Positions 53,284 through 63,613 of a stretch of DNA of 64,000 bases are shown here, piece after piece (the first letter of the stretch is position 1; each line of letters starts with the position of its first letter). The notes beneath the pieces were generated by a model. That model was not told the DNA's origin. It was given only the letters and a program-made list of their open reading frames with translations, and ran no database searches. Source of the DNA: Vibrio neptunius (GTDB lineage: Bacteria > Pseudomonadota > Gammaproteobacteria > Enterobacterales > Vibrionaceae); the NCBI GenBank assembly GCA_019339365.1, contig CP079860.1, positions 1,612,001-1,676,000 of the forward strand, given 5' to 3'. A program made the position numbers and the translations under genes.

Positions 53284-53942
53284 TAGGCCTTCATTTTGTA
53301 TCCAACGCCACGAAGCGTTTCGATTTCCAGTCCAGGAAGTTTTTGTCGTAACTGAAGAACATGCGTATCTACGGTACGCGTAGTTGGAAAATGATTATAG
53401 CCCCACACATGGTCCAGCAATTCATCGCGCGTAAATACGCGTCCCAAATTGCTTGCTAAGAATAGAAGTAAATCAAATTCAGTCCGAGTTAAAGTAATCG
53501 ACGCTTCTTTGTAGAAGACTTCACGTGTTGCTTTATCTATCACTAAATGCTGGGTCTTTACCTTACTCTCGTCCTGTGTATCAGATTCGGGCGCTCTAAG
53601 TTGAGCACGAATGCGTGCAAACAGTTCAGCTTCTGCAAATGGTTTTGTTAGATAGTCGTTGGCACCTGCATCCAAGCCTGTGACTTTGTCTTTTACAGTG
53701 ACAAGTGCAGTCAACAAAATGACAGGGACATCTTTGGTCTCTTTCCATCCGACCAAGTGTTCAACTGAATCGCCATCTGGCAATTGTCGGTCCAAAATAA
53801 CAAGGTCCGCTTTCTTCCAATATTGCTCTACATCAGCAATTGTTTCAGCGTGAAAACACTCATATCCTGCTTGCTCCAGGCTTACTAACAGGCCGTCGGC
53901 CAGGTTTTTGTCGTCTTCAACAAGAAGCAGTGTCTGTTTCAC
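53283..53942 (-). CDS. vxrB: Response regulator VxrB (OmpR family)
   Basis: A 219-residue OmpR-type regulator. The receiver has the acidic pair ED-D near residue 10, the phospho-acceptor D51 (LVILDRQLPDG) and the conserved Lys in YLTKPF near 102. The C-terminal winged helix has RTEFDLLLFLASNLGRVFTR and DELLDHVWGYN. VxrB (WigR) of V. cholerae controls cell-wall, type VI secretion and biofilm genes. Its 5' end overlaps vxrA by 26 bases. Confidence 0.92.
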   Translation of the reverse strand: MKQTLLLVEDDKNLADGLLVSLEQAGYECFHAETIADVEQYWKKADLVILDRQLPDGDSVEHLVGWKETKDVPVILLTALVTVKDKVTGLDAGANDYLTKPFAEAELFARIRAQLRAPESDTQDESKVKTQHLVIDKATREVFYKEASITLTRTEFDLLLFLASNLGRVFTRDELLDHVWGYNHFPTTRTVDTHVLQLRQKLPGLEIETLRGVGYKMKA

Positions 53943-55470
53943 AAGGTATCTCCAATATAAACGTTGTTGGTGGACCGATCAGAGTCATTTTACCCCCCAT
54001 TCTTCCCACCATTGATTCAACGATAGTTAAGCCTAAACCAAGACCAGCTTTGCTAACGAATGGCTTACGTAATTGTCGCCAATCCTTATGAGTTAGCTCA
54101 CCTTGGTCAATGACCTTAACGGTAATTAAATTATCATCAGTGCTGATATCTAGCACTATCGGCGCAACACCATATTTAGTCGCGTTGCGTATCAGGTTAT
54201 CAATACAAGTTCCTAACCAATAAACATTCAGCTTAGCTGCTATGTCTTCATTGATCTTTAATTCGATCTTGCCATTAAATTCTTCGTCTACCTTAAACTC
54301 CAGCCATTCTTTGACGGAGGGCACCCATTCAGTGGCCAAAGGTTTATTATCTGACTGCAAATAATCTTTGCTCGCTTCCGCCAGCTGACGCAGGCGTCGC
54401 GAATCTTCACACAAACGTCGAAATTCATCATATACGGATTCCGGCAGCTTCTCGAATTCCCGACGAAACCCCTCTACTGTTAGTGATAGACTCGCGATCG
54501 GGGTCCTAAGTTCATGTGTAAGTATCTGAAGAATCAACATTCGACTCTTCATCTCTTGTCGTTTTGTATTCCATCGGTAAACAGACCATCCCAAAACAAG
54601 CAGGATATTGGCAATCACCAACACGACCATGCTGATTCGCAATACTTGAGAATGATCTTCTATATCCCAACAAAGGTTGCCTCTTTGAACGAAACAGCTA
54701 TTTGATTCACTTTTTAGCTGAACGCTTAACCCTGCATTGTCGGCATTCTGTTTCCAAACGCTTTCGCTAAAAATTAAGTAGCTATCATTTTGTCGCAGCC
54801 ACAACTCGCCCTGCTCAAGAAACATACTAGAGCCTGAAAGCAAAGCGAGTATGGTTTCTTCATTCATCCTCTGTAAACGGCCAAGCAATGTTGCTCTTGG
54901 TGCTAATGGTCGCTCCTTAATATGCATGTACTGTTGCAACTGCCCTTGTCTTTCAGGGTGCAAAGCAACATAACGTTTTGCATAGGTACCACCGCCGGGG
55001 TGAATCAATCCACTGCGTGCGAACCACTTTTCACTCAGTTTTGTTCCTTTGCAAACGGCGCGAGTAAATACGAGTGGTTCAGTAATCAACGGGCTTAACG
55101 GCAGCTTGCCAGTACAGTTTTGTGCCAATTGATATAAACGCTGAATATCTCTCAGCGGATACGATGATGTTTGAGGGAGCATTGAATCTGGTGTAATCAA
55201 ACGGGTCGGATAATCAGACTGCATGATGCGAATGTCGTAAGATGCGCTGAATTGATCGTGACTGAACGCATCGACAAATTGGTCGATGCGTTCTGGCAGC
55301 GAATTAGCGCTGACGCTAAAGCTCAGCGCTGCTGTGCATACTGTGAATATATTGAAAGCCGTTTTAATCAATGCAAAAAATCTATAAATCAGTAGGTTAG
55401 ATTTAGAGTAAAGCATTATCGCAAAAATATGAATTTCAAATGTAATATTGGTGTCAATAATGCTAGTCAT
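53917..55470 (-). CDS. vxrA: Sensor histidine kinase VxrA (DUF3404)
   Basis: A kinase of up to 517 residues. After a hydrophobic N-terminus comes a periplasmic DUF3404 sensor (about 55-275), a helix at about 277-298 (ISMVVLVIANILLVLGWSVY) and the HisKA box LTHELRTPIAS with His319. The ATPase has NLIRNATKYG (N box) and GLGLGLT (G box). VxrA (WigK) senses envelope stress in V. cholerae. The long start at 55470 is only 8 bases after the pntB terminator; an ATG at 55416 (MLYSKSNLLIYRFF) leaves more promoter space and may be the true start. Confidence 0.88.
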   Translation of the reverse strand: MTSIIDTNITFEIHIFAIMLYSKSNLLIYRFFALIKTAFNIFTVCTAALSFSVSANSLPERIDQFVDAFSHDQFSASYDIRIMQSDYPTRLITPDSMLPQTSSYPLRDIQRLYQLAQNCTGKLPLSPLITEPLVFTRAVCKGTKLSEKWFARSGLIHPGGGTYAKRYVALHPERQGQLQQYMHIKERPLAPRATLLGRLQRMNEETILALLSGSSMFLEQGELWLRQNDSYLIFSESVWKQNADNAGLSVQLKSESNSCFVQRGNLCWDIEDHSQVLRISMVVLVIANILLVLGWSVYRWNTKRQEMKSRMLILQILTHELRTPIASLSLTVEGFRREFEKLPESVYDEFRRLCEDSRRLRQLAEASKDYLQSDNKPLATEWVPSVKEWLEFKVDEEFNGKIELKINEDIAAKLNVYWLGTCIDNLIRNATKYGVAPIVLDISTDDNLITVKVIDQGELTHKDWRQLRKPFVSKAGLGLGLTIVESMVGRMGGKMTLIGPPTTFILEIPCETDTASC

Positions 55471-55477
55471 AAAACAA

Positions 55478-55503
55478 AAGAAGCCAGCAGTTGCTGGCTT
55501 CTT
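55478..55503 (-). terminator. Terminator between pntB and vxrA
   Basis: AAGAAGCCAGCA and TGCTGGCTTCTT pair with a 2-base gap, followed on the minus strand by TTGTTTT. Confidence 0.9.
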
Positions 55504-55519
55504 AGTTAGTTATATCATG

Positions 55520-56896
55520 TTACAGAGCTTTGGAAATGGCGTCTACACTCTCCTTCGCATCACCGAACAGCATTTGCGTATTGTCTTTAAAGAACAGTGG
55601 GTTTTGCACGCCTGCATAGCCAGTGTTCATTGATCGTTTGAATACGACGACGTTTTTTGCATTCCAAACTTCTAGAACCGGCATGCCAGCGATTGGGCTG
55701 TTTGGGTCTTCTTGTGCTGCGGGGTTAACAGTATCATTGGCACCAATAACCAAAACGGTATCGGTTTCTTCAAAATCGTCGTTAATCTCGTCCATTTCTA
55801 GAACAATATCGTACGGCACCTTGGCCTCTGCCAGTAGTACGTTCATGTGGCCTGGCAATCGACCCGCCACAGGGTGGATACCAAAGCGTACTTCTATTCC
55901 CTTAGCTCTTAACTTTTCAGTAATTTCATGCACAGGGTACTGTGCTTGTGCGACGGCCATACCGTACCCAGGAGTAATGATCACTGATTTTGAGTTCTTG
56001 AGCATTTCAGCGATTTCATCGGCTGTAGATTCGCGATGGTCTCCATACTCAACATCTGCACTCACAGAGATTTCTTGACCAAAACCACCAGCGATCACAC
56101 TGACAAAAGAACGGTTCATTGCTTTACACATTATGTAGGAAAGGATAGCGCCTGAAGAACCGACCAACGCGCCAGTGACAATGAGAAGGTCATTGGCAAG
56201 CATGAAGCCTGCAGCAGCTGCTGCCCAACCAGAATATGAGTTAAGCATGGATACAACAACTGGCATATCCGCACCACCAATTGACGCGACCAGATGATAG
56301 CCAAACGCGAAAGCAATCAGTGTCATCACGATAAGCGCAAACATGCTGCCATCAGCATTGACGAAATGCAGCATCAGCAAGGTTGAAACAACCACCGCAG
56401 CGAGATTCATCTTGTGCTTGTGAGGCAGGTTTAAAGGTGAAGACGAAACAATACCACGAAGCTTACCAAATGCGACCACTGAACCGGTAAAGGTCACCGC
56501 ACCAATAAAGACACCGAGGAAGACTTCCACTAAATGAATAACATGTTCAGCATGCGTCGCCGCTTCAGGAGCGTCGAGATAGCTATTGTAACCCACCAAT
56601 ACTGCCGCCATACCAACAAAGCTGTGCAGAATTGCAACAAGCTCTGGCATTTCCGTCATTTCCACTTTCTTGGCGTAATGGATACCGATAGTGCCACCAA
56701 TAGCCATAGCGATAATGATCCAAATAAAGCCTTGTGACTCAGGGCCGAAGATCGTTGCGATCAAAGCGATCGTCATACCGGCAATGCCGTAGTAGTTACC
56801 TGATTTTGCTGATTCTTGCTTAGATAAACCAGCAAGGCTCAGAATGAAGAATAATGCAGCAACAATATAAGCTGCTTGTACTAGTCCTGCAGACAT
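55520..56896 (-). CDS. pntB: NAD(P) transhydrogenase subunit beta PntB
   Basis: A 458-residue subunit with about eight membrane helices in residues 1-260 and the NADP(H)-binding domain after about 285, marked by [19 protein letters not shown] and [20 protein letters not shown]. With PntA it uses the proton gradient to reduce NADP with NADH. It starts 12 bases after pntA. A strong terminator follows. Confidence 0.95.
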   Translation of the reverse strand: MSAGLVQAAYIVAALFFILSLAGLSKQESAKSGNYYGIAGMTIALIATIFGPESQGFIWIIIAMAIGGTIGIHYAKKVEMTEMPELVAILHSFVGMAAVLVGYNSYLDAPEAATHAEHVIHLVEVFLGVFIGAVTFTGSVVAFGKLRGIVSSSPLNLPHKHKMNLAAVVVSTLLMLHFVNADGSMFALIVMTLIAFAFGYHLVASIGGADMPVVVSMLNSYSGWAAAAAGFMLANDLLIVTGALVGSSGAILSYIMCKAMNRSFVSVIAGGFGQEISVSADVEYGDHRESTADEIAEMLKNSKSVIITPGYGMAVAQAQYPVHEITEKLRAKGIEVRFGIHPVAGRLPGHMNVLLAEAKVPYDIVLEMDEINDDFEETDTVLVIGANDTVNPAAQEDPNSPIAGMPVLEVWNAKNVVVFKRSMNTGYAGVQNPLFFKDNTQMLFGDAKESVDAISKAL

Positions 56897-56908
56897 TCTC
56901 GTTACTCC

Positions 56909-58444
56909 TTAATCTTTACGGAACATTTCAAGCATACGTTTCGTGACGGTAAAGCCGCCAAATATGTTGATACTTGCTATCAAAACGGCAATAAATGCTA
57001 AGAAAGAGACCACGCCATTTCCCTGACCAATCTGTAACAAAGCACCGACGACAATGATGCCTGAAATCGCATTAGTCACTGACATTAAGGGAGTGTGAAG
57101 TGCATGTGTCACATTCCAGACAACGTAGTAACCAACAACACAAGCTAAAACGAATACTGTAAAGTGAGAGAGAAAAGCGGGAGGAGCAACAGAGGCGACC
57201 CAGGCAAAACCGCCTACACCGATTGCCAGTGCCGCAAGTTTCTTGATTGGAGAAACGGGCTGTTCCACTTTTTCTGCAACTTTGACTGGCTCGATCGGTT
57301 TTTGCTCTGGTTGAACAGACACTTTAATTGGTGGTGCTGGCCAAGTAACTTCACCTTCTTTAACAACCGTCACACCGCGCAATACGACATCTTCAAAGTC
57401 GATATCAATATTTCCGTCTTTTTCTTTACTGAGAAGTTTAAGCAGATTGACCAAGTTGGTGGCATAAAGTTGAGATGATTGAGTCGGGAGACGACCTACC
57501 ATATCAGTGTAGCCAACAACTTTAACACCATTCGCGGTTGTGATGACTTTATCAGCTTGGGTGTATTCACAGTTGCCACCATTTGCGGCCGCTAAATCGA
57601 CGATGACACTGCCTGCTTTCATACTATCGACCATGTCTTTTGTAATGAGCTTAGGCGCTGGTCGCCCAGGTATGAGTGCCGTGGTGATGATGATATCAAC
57701 ATCTTTCGCTTGTTCAGCGTACAGCTCTTCCGCTTTTTTGTTAAATTCCTCGGACATTTCTTTCGCGTAGCCATCTCCCGCGCCAGAGTCTTCTTTGAAA
57801 TCAACTTCTAGGAATTCCGCTCCCATTGATTGAACTTGCTCTTTCACTTCCGGGCGAACATCAAAGGCACGCACAATGGCGCCTAAACTCCCTGCCGCGC
57901 CGATAGCCGCAAGACCAGCTACCCCTGCTCCAGCAACAAGTACTTTTGCAGGCGGTACCTTACCAGCAGCGGTTATCTGGCCTGTGAAGAATCGACCAAA
58001 TTCATGAGCTGCTTCTACTACAGCACGATAACCAGCAATATTAGCCATTGAAGACAATGCATCTAACGCTTGAGCCCTTGAGATTCTTGGCACTGAATCC
58101 ATCGCCATCACGTTAATCTTCTTACTCGACAGTTTTTCCATTAACTCTGGATTTTGAGCAGGCCAAATAAAGCTAACGAGTGTTGTTCCTTCTTGGATTA
58201 GGTCAATTTCTTCATCGCTTGGTGCATTGACTTTAAGAATAAGGTCTGACTGCCACACCTCTTCCGTGGTGACAATCTTTGCCCCTGATGATTCAAATGC
58301 GGGATCATCGAAACTGGCAAGTTCTCCTGCACTGGATTCGACATTCACATCGAATCCTAATTTCAACAGCTGCTCAACCGACTTGGGCGAGGCTGCCACT
58401 CGCGTTTCTCCCGCGAGTATTTCTTTTGGCACACCAATCTGCAT
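56909..58444 (-). CDS. pntA: NAD(P) transhydrogenase subunit alpha PntA
   Basis: A 511-residue subunit. It begins [20 protein letters not shown], as in the AlaDH/PNT family. The NAD-binding fold has [20 protein letters not shown] near residue 168. The C-terminal 110 residues hold four membrane helices that join those of PntB in the proton channel. First gene of the pntAB operon; the 296-base gap upstream should hold its promoter. Confidence 0.95.
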   Translation of the reverse strand: MQIGVPKEILAGETRVAASPKSVEQLLKLGFDVNVESSAGELASFDDPAFESSGAKIVTTEEVWQSDLILKVNAPSDEEIDLIQEGTTLVSFIWPAQNPELMEKLSSKKINVMAMDSVPRISRAQALDALSSMANIAGYRAVVEAAHEFGRFFTGQITAAGKVPPAKVLVAGAGVAGLAAIGAAGSLGAIVRAFDVRPEVKEQVQSMGAEFLEVDFKEDSGAGDGYAKEMSEEFNKKAEELYAEQAKDVDIIITTALIPGRPAPKLITKDMVDSMKAGSVIVDLAAANGGNCEYTQADKVITTANGVKVVGYTDMVGRLPTQSSQLYATNLVNLLKLLSKEKDGNIDIDFEDVVLRGVTVVKEGEVTWPAPPIKVSVQPEQKPIEPVKVAEKVEQPVSPIKKLAALAIGVGGFAWVASVAPPAFLSHFTVFVLACVVGYYVVWNVTHALHTPLMSVTNAISGIIVVGALLQIGQGNGVVSFLAFIAVLIASINIFGGFTVTKRMLEMFRKD

Positions 58445-58670
58445 AGTTATTCCTTGACTACTGGCTACAATGATTAATTGTTTTTATCTAACGGATTCAT
58501 TAACTTCAAGCAATTTGTAACAAAAACACAAAATATCATTACATATAACCTTTGGTAATGAAGCACTTCGAGTATTACGTGATAATGAAACGACGCTTTC
58601 ACTTCAAAATGAGAGGTCGAACCAGTTGGCTTGAATGATTGTTAAATCACACAAGTAGAGGCAATACACA

Positions 58671-58706
58671 AAATAAAAGAGCCATCAGCATAACGGCTAA
58701 TGGCTC
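58671..58706 (-). terminator. Terminator of the comFB-hlyU unit
   Basis: On the minus strand GAGCCATTAGC, a 6-base loop, GCTGATGGCTC and TTTTATTTT, 35 bases past the HlyU-family stop. Confidence 0.85.
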
Positions 58707-58740
58707 CCATATTTATGACGTCCGTCAACATTGCAAAAGA

Positions 58741-59016
58741 CTAATTAAAAATAGTGTCTCCCATCTGATCAATGAACATTTGTGCTTTTTTTAACATAAA
58801 CTCATCGGCGTCTGCTTGTGACGCAAGAACGTCTGAGCGTATGAATCTGTGCTCTTTGATTTGCCCTTCTAATTCTTTTGTAATTCGGCCGGCAATTCGA
58901 TATTGGCCGCCTTCAGGTAGTGATTCTTGATAAATCAAGAAACCTTTGTATTCCACTGGTTCAACGATAGTTTTGGCTTTATCAACACCACCAAACAAAC
59001 GAGAAAATAGTCCCAC
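58741..59016 (-). CDS. HlyU-family protein
   Basis: A 91-residue protein of the family named after HlyU (PF10115): MGLFSRLFGGVDKAKTIVEP, then YKGFLIYQESLPEGGQYRI, and RFIRSDVLASQADADEFMLK. The name is inherited and does not mean it is the winged-helix virulence activator HlyU. No DNA-binding motif is visible. It is 12 bases downstream of the ComFB gene and in its operon. Function unknown. Confidence 0.8.
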   Translation of the reverse strand: MGLFSRLFGGVDKAKTIVEPVEYKGFLIYQESLPEGGQYRIAGRITKELEGQIKEHRFIRSDVLASQADADEFMLKKAQMFIDQMGDTIFN

Positions 59017-59028
59017 CTAATCACTCCT

Positions 59029-59400
59029 TTAGGCATCTTGGTTATTTACGATCAGAGGTTTTTCAAACCATTCGAGTTCGGTATCGTCATCGAATCGCGG
59101 TTTACTGAACATGATTGGTACTTCATCTTTACGATTTCTGCGTCTATCGTCAACTATCATGGTCAGTGCCGCTTCTACCGCGGTCTCAGAATATTTCTTT
59201 AGTACGACTAACCGTTCTTCAGACAAGGCAGACAAAAAGTCGATATCATGTCTAATGTATACGGGTCTGAGTTGACTTAATGCCAAACAGGCCAAATCTG
59301 CGAGTTGTTCATGATCAAACCTGTCAGTATACTGACTGTCGGCTAAAACCTGTCCTACCAGTGTTTCCATGTAGTTGTGAACATCAACACTAATTTGCAT
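59029..59400 (-). CDS. ComFB family protein
   Basis: A 123-residue protein starting at 59400 (MQISVDVHNYMETLVG), with AAGGAG nine bases upstream. It has the ComFB features LACLALSQLRPVYIRHDIDF and AVEAALTMIVDDRRRNR. ComFB-type proteins have been described as cyclic di-GMP binders in cyanobacteria. The neighbouring genes encode two diguanylate cyclases, so a cyclic di-GMP link here is plausible, as inference. Confidence 0.8.
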   Translation of the reverse strand: MQISVDVHNYMETLVGQVLADSQYTDRFDHEQLADLACLALSQLRPVYIRHDIDFLSALSEERLVVLKKYSETAVEAALTMIVDDRRRNRKDEVPIMFSKPRFDDDTELEWFEKPLIVNNQDA

Positions 59401-59622
59401 AAACCTTAACTCCTTTAAGATTCTCACTTTTCTTATGAGTATCAGTTAACTATAAAACACAATTCTGTTTTACGGATGCTTTGCCCTCACTTTTTGGCTA
59501 ATGTTCATACTAACACTCACTTTTCATTCATTAGTTTAGTAAAAAGCTTGGAAAATCATTAAATCAAAGTATTCTAAGAGTCGTATATTAAGAAGTTAAT
59601 GAATAAAGCAAAGGCTAAGTAA

Positions 59623-60857
59623 ATGTCGTTTTCTTTGGTAACAACAAATTGGTTTCGTTTAACGTTTCCAGTACTGCTGTTAGCGATGATAGGTTTGGGT
59701 ATGAATAGCGTCATTGTTCTCACTCAGGCCAATTTTAGCATTACTTCTAACCTCCCATACTTTTTGTTCCTGAGTGTTATTGGCCTAGGCCATGCCTTTA
59801 AACAGTCTCGGATTGCTATGGTCGCAGTCACAATGCTGATTGTATACTGGTACATACAAGAACATTTACAGAGCTCACTTTCAACTGGTTCGACTTTACT
59901 TGAGCTCTCCCTGCTCTCCTTTGTCGTCCCTATTGCATGTGCATTGGTCTATCCATACAAGGAAAGAAGCGTATTAAGCAAATCCTTTTTGCTGTATTTA
60001 GTGACACTGTCACTTGTTGCACTCTGGTGTTATCTAGTTCTCACTTATTTGTATGAGGGCGGTTTCCAAAGCTTTCAAGATACCTATCTATACTCTGAAC
60101 CCAGTATATCAAGGCTCCCATTGATACTGGTTTTGTACTCTTTGGGGGCAGTTCTACTGAGTGCGATTTTCGTCCTAAAATTGAACCGTATTATCGATGT
60201 TGTCGTGTATTCCGCCATCACCCTCAATGCGGCAACTTTTATTTTCTTCCACGTAAAATATGTATCCAGTACTATGTTTACCCTTTCTGGGTTCCTATTG
60301 CTAATCTACATGTTTTCAGCAAGTTACGAGCTAGCTTTTAAAGACAGGCTGACGGATATACCCGGCCGTCTAGCCTTGGAGTCTGACTTACGTCATTTAG
60401 GGAAACGTTACACCATTGCTATGCTCGATATTGATCACTTCAAATCTTTTAATGATACCTACGGTCATGAGACGGGCGATGATGTACTCAAGCTTGTTGC
60501 GACTAGAATGAAGCAAGTGGGCGGTCGTGCTAAGGTATATCGCTATGGTGGCGAAGAATTTACCGTATTGTTTAAAAATAAAAACGTCGATGAAAGTTTG
60601 GAACACTTAGAACTCCTACGGGCTTCGATAGAAGATTATGAAATGGTAGTCAGGAATGAGAAATCTAGGCCCAAAAACGACAAAACAGGTGTCAAAAAGC
60701 GTAAAAATCCAGCTCGCATGATCACGTGAACGTCACAATTAGTATAGGGGTGGCAGATCATAGCGACGCAGAAAGCGTCAGCGATGTAATGAAAAGCGCT
60801 GACGAAGCCTTATATAAAGCGAAACGTGCAGGTAGAAACCGTATAGAAGCAGCGTGA
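59623..60857 (+). CDS. Membrane diguanylate cyclase (single-base frameshift)
   Basis: A protein of about 411 residues with a multi-helix membrane sensor (about 10-235) and a GGDEF domain (240-408). The active-site motif GGEEF is at residues 309-313 (RYGGEEFTVLF). The frame breaks near the end at a run of five A (60703-60707); with six A it reads KRKKSSSHDHVNVTISIGVA and ends KAKRAGRNRIEAA at 60857, the usual end of GGDEF domains. The short basic insert before it is unusual but keeps frame. It should make cyclic di-GMP. Confidence 0.88.
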
Positions 60858-60874
60858 ATAACGATGAATAAGAG

Positions 60875-60908
60875 AAAAACAGGTTCAGCGATTGCTGAAC
60901 CTGTTTTT
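60875..60908. terminator. Bidirectional terminator between two cyclase genes
   Basis: AAAAACAGGTTCAGC-GATT-GCTGAACCTGTTTTT serves both converging genes. Confidence 0.92.
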
Positions 60909-60924
60909 CTCTTGTCCCGAAGCA

Positions 60925-61856
60925 TCAATCAATATAACTAAATCGGTTTCTTCCATCACTCTTTGACTGATACAAACCTTGATCCGCTTTAGAATACAAA
61001 TCGTCCGGTGTCTCTCTTCCGGTCGGTGTGATGCTGCAAACCCCTTGCGACACTGTAACAAAACCGGACACTGAGCTATGGCCGTGTCTAATTGCCAGTT
61101 TTTCTAGAGTGGAATGAATACGCATAGCGTGCTTTCGGGCGTGCTCAGCATTTGTATGCCCCAGCACAATCACGAATTCCTCCCCCCGTAACGCCCAACA
61201 ATCTCGCCACTACGTGAAAAGAGAGAGGCTAAAGCCTGGGCAATCTCGACTAAGCACTTATCACCTTCTATATGACCGTAGTTATCATTAAACAACTTGA
61301 AGTGATCGACATCGATTAAGATTAGGCTCAGAGGCAAATTATGACGGCCGTGATTAGCGATCATTTCACGAAGTTTCTCATCAATGTAACGGCGGTTTTT
61401 CACTTTGGTCAGACCGTCTTCACTGGCCAGTTTTTCCAGCTCTTGATTCGCTTTTGCTAGCTCTGACGTTTTCTGATTGAGTTCACGTCGCATAAAAGCA
61501 ATGCGCTGCATCGCGATGAGCTTTGAGGCGAGAACCAACTTGTCGACAGGTTTTGTCAGGTAATCATCCCCACCGGCGTCGATTGCATTGGCGATCATTG
61601 CAGGCTCATCGTGGCTACTCAAGAAAATAATCGGTATCCACTCCGTGTACATAGAGCGAATGCGTTGAGACACTTCAAAGCCATCCATCTCAGGCATTGA
61701 AATATCAAGTAATATGAGTTCAGGTTCGAAGGTTGGATATAATTCCAACGCTTGTTCCCCTGACGCTGCCATTTCGACAGTATGCCCCAGCTGTTTTAGA
61801 CGTATAGCCAACTGCATGCGCTCCATTTGCACATCGTCGACCAAAAGTATTTTCAT
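60925..61856 (-). CDS. Response regulator-diguanylate cyclase (single-base frameshift)
   Basis: A protein of about 310 residues. The receiver (MKILLVDDVQMERMQLAIRL) has phospho-acceptor D51 in LILLDISMPEMDG and Lys in YLTKPVD. A short coiled linker (NQKTSELAKANQELEKLASE) leads to a GGDEF domain. The frame breaks inside the active site at six G on the coding strand (plus-strand C-run 61182-61187); with seven G the motif is GGEEF and the chain ends NRFSYID. A WspR/PleD-like architecture. The ATG at 61856 is preferred; a TTG at 61877 is possible. Its partner kinase is not in the window. Confidence 0.88.
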
Positions 61857-62031
61857 CGATGATCCCGACAGTTCCAATTCTGCTACCTTTTTGTCTGTAA
61901 ACTCGCCGTAAAATCAGCTGGTTATATTAAAGAATACGCCAAGTACACCAAATCCTCCACTAAGGTTGACATTTAATGAGGATTTTTTAGGATAACTCCG
62001 CTTTATACGTATAATTTATGAGATAGTACTA

Positions 62032-62469
62032 ATGTCTGACGAAAATCAAACAGAACAACCCAAAGTAGATCTTTCTACGGTTTCAGCAGAACTTCGCCAA
62101 GTGATCGAATTCGACGAAGTGCCTGAGGCAATGCACTTAATGGTGACATCAATTCATGAAGTGTCTGAAGAAGCGGTTCGTGAAGCTTGGGATGAGTTAC
62201 CAAAAAGTGCTCAAAATGTTCTCGATAGCTTTGAGCAGTTTCATGCTCTGATCTCGGTGAGTCAGGCGTTCGCAGGCCTTAATGTTATGGAAGAGTTCCC
62301 TACCCTTAACCTGCCTAAAGACATGACCGATGAACAGAAAGAAGAATACCGTGCGGAGCTGCTAGACCAAGTTCTTCACAACTGTGTCAAAGATATGGTG
62401 AAGCAGATTAAGAAAGCGCGTCGCGACCCCGTCCTTAAACGTGACTTCACTGACGTATTCGTCAAATAA
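62032..62469 (+). CDS. DUF3069 family protein
   Basis: A 145-residue acidic, all-helical soluble protein. Start MSDENQTEQPKVDLSTVSAE; later FPTLNLPKDMTDEQKEEYRA and a basic end KQIKKARRDPVLKRDFTDVF. It fits DUF3069 as I recall it from vibrios. Function unknown. It is monocistronic and ends at a strong terminator. Confidence 0.75.
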   Translation: MSDENQTEQPKVDLSTVSAELRQVIEFDEVPEAMHLMVTSIHEVSEEAVREAWDELPKSAQNVLDSFEQFHALISVSQAFAGLNVMEEFPTLNLPKDMTDEQKEEYRAELLDQVLHNCVKDMVKQIKKARRDPVLKRDFTDVFVK

Positions 62470-62483
62470 ACCACAGTGAATCA

Positions 62484-62508
62484 GCGCCGTAATATGCGGC
62501 GTTTTTTT
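62484..62508 (+). terminator. Terminator of the DUF3069 gene
   Basis: GCGCCG, a 7-base loop, CGGCG and seven T; it abuts the convergent modC stop. Confidence 0.88.
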
Positions 62509-63613
62509 AATGGCTCAATACCACATCTCTTTGGGTTACACTTACCCCTTTGATTTGTGCATAGACTTCCATCCCTTCTTGGAGTTCTAGCTCGTCCTTA
62601 GCCCAAGCGGTGATCGTCGCCCATAAATAGCAGTTTGCGCTGAGTTCTAATTTAACTGATACGCTCTGCCGATTTGTGCCTTGAGAATGGCTTTGGATTT
62701 GAGCAATCTTCGCTTGGAGAATATTCCGAATTGAACTTTTTTCAGGCTTATCCAAGGCGATCGACACGTCACTCGCTCTCACCTGTAGTCTCACTTTCGC
62801 TTCTGGCGCAATTTCTAAACGCTGCACCCAAATACACACATTATCCGCCAATTTCACTTTAGACAGTGCATAGTTTGTGTTGTGGTGAACAACCGTCGCT
62901 TCAAACAACGAGCTTTGGCCCGAGAAGGATTGCCATGGCCTCATAGCTCTAGATGACCAAACATCTTCTAGGCTACCTGAAGTTACCACTTTGCCATCAT
63001 CGATAACAACAATGTGGTTTGCCAAGCGCACGACCTCATTGAGGCTATGCGAAACATAAATGATGGGAGTTTCAATCTCACTGGCAAGCTGCTCTAAAAA
63101 TGGCAATACTTCGCGCTTGCGTGGAATATCTAGCGATGCCAGTGGCTCATCCATCAAAAGTATTTCTGGTTTGGAAAGTAGTGCTCGACCGATTGCTACG
63201 CGTTGTTTCTCTCCCCCAGAGAGCTGTATCGGGTATCGTTTAAGAAGAGGTTCTAGCGCCAGTAATTTGATTACCTTGTCAAAATGCTTTTGATCCAATT
63301 CACGCACACCATACAAAAGATTACCTTTGACCCGATAGTGCGGGAATAACCTCGATTCCTGAAAAACGTAACCTACGCGGCGTTTATGGGCAGAAACGTT
63401 TATTTTTGATTGCGAGCTATAAAGAGGTTTGCCTGAAACAGTAATCTCACCTTCATCAGGTGTTCTCAAGCCTGCAATCACGTCGATAAGTGAAGTTTTA
63501 CCTGCTCCGGAGCGACCAAAAATAGCGGTAATGCCTTTTTCTGGCACCGACACATCGATGTCAAACTTCTGCTCGCCTAATGTTTGCTTGAACTGAATTC
63601 GAATATCACTCAT
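62507..63613 (-). CDS. modC: Molybdate ABC transporter ATP-binding protein ModC
   Basis: A 368-residue ABC ATPase. The start at 63613 overlaps the modB stop as ATGA. Walker A is GRSGAGKT (33-40), the signature LSGGEKQRVAIGRAL and Walker B ILLMDEPLASLD follow, and the switch His is in YVSHSLNEV. The C-terminal TOBE/mop domain (about 295-365) is typical of ModC. It powers molybdate import with ModB and the binding protein ModA, which would lie beyond the right edge. The longer reading frame back to 63703 overlaps modB and is not used. Confidence 0.93.
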   Translation of the reverse strand: MSDIRIQFKQTLGEQKFDIDVSVPEKGITAIFGRSGAGKTSLIDVIAGLRTPDEGEITVSGKPLYSSQSKINVSAHKRRVGYVFQESRLFPHYRVKGNLLYGVRELDQKHFDKVIKLLALEPLLKRYPIQLSGGEKQRVAIGRALLSKPEILLMDEPLASLDIPRKREVLPFLEQLASEIETPIIYVSHSLNEVVRLANHIVVIDDGKVVTSGSLEDVWSSRAMRPWQSFSGQSSLFEATVVHHNTNYALSKVKLADNVCIWVQRLEIAPEAKVRLQVRASDVSIALDKPEKSSIRNILQAKIAQIQSHSQGTNRQSVSVKLELSANCYLWATITAWAKDELELQEGMEVYAQIKGVSVTQRDVVLSH

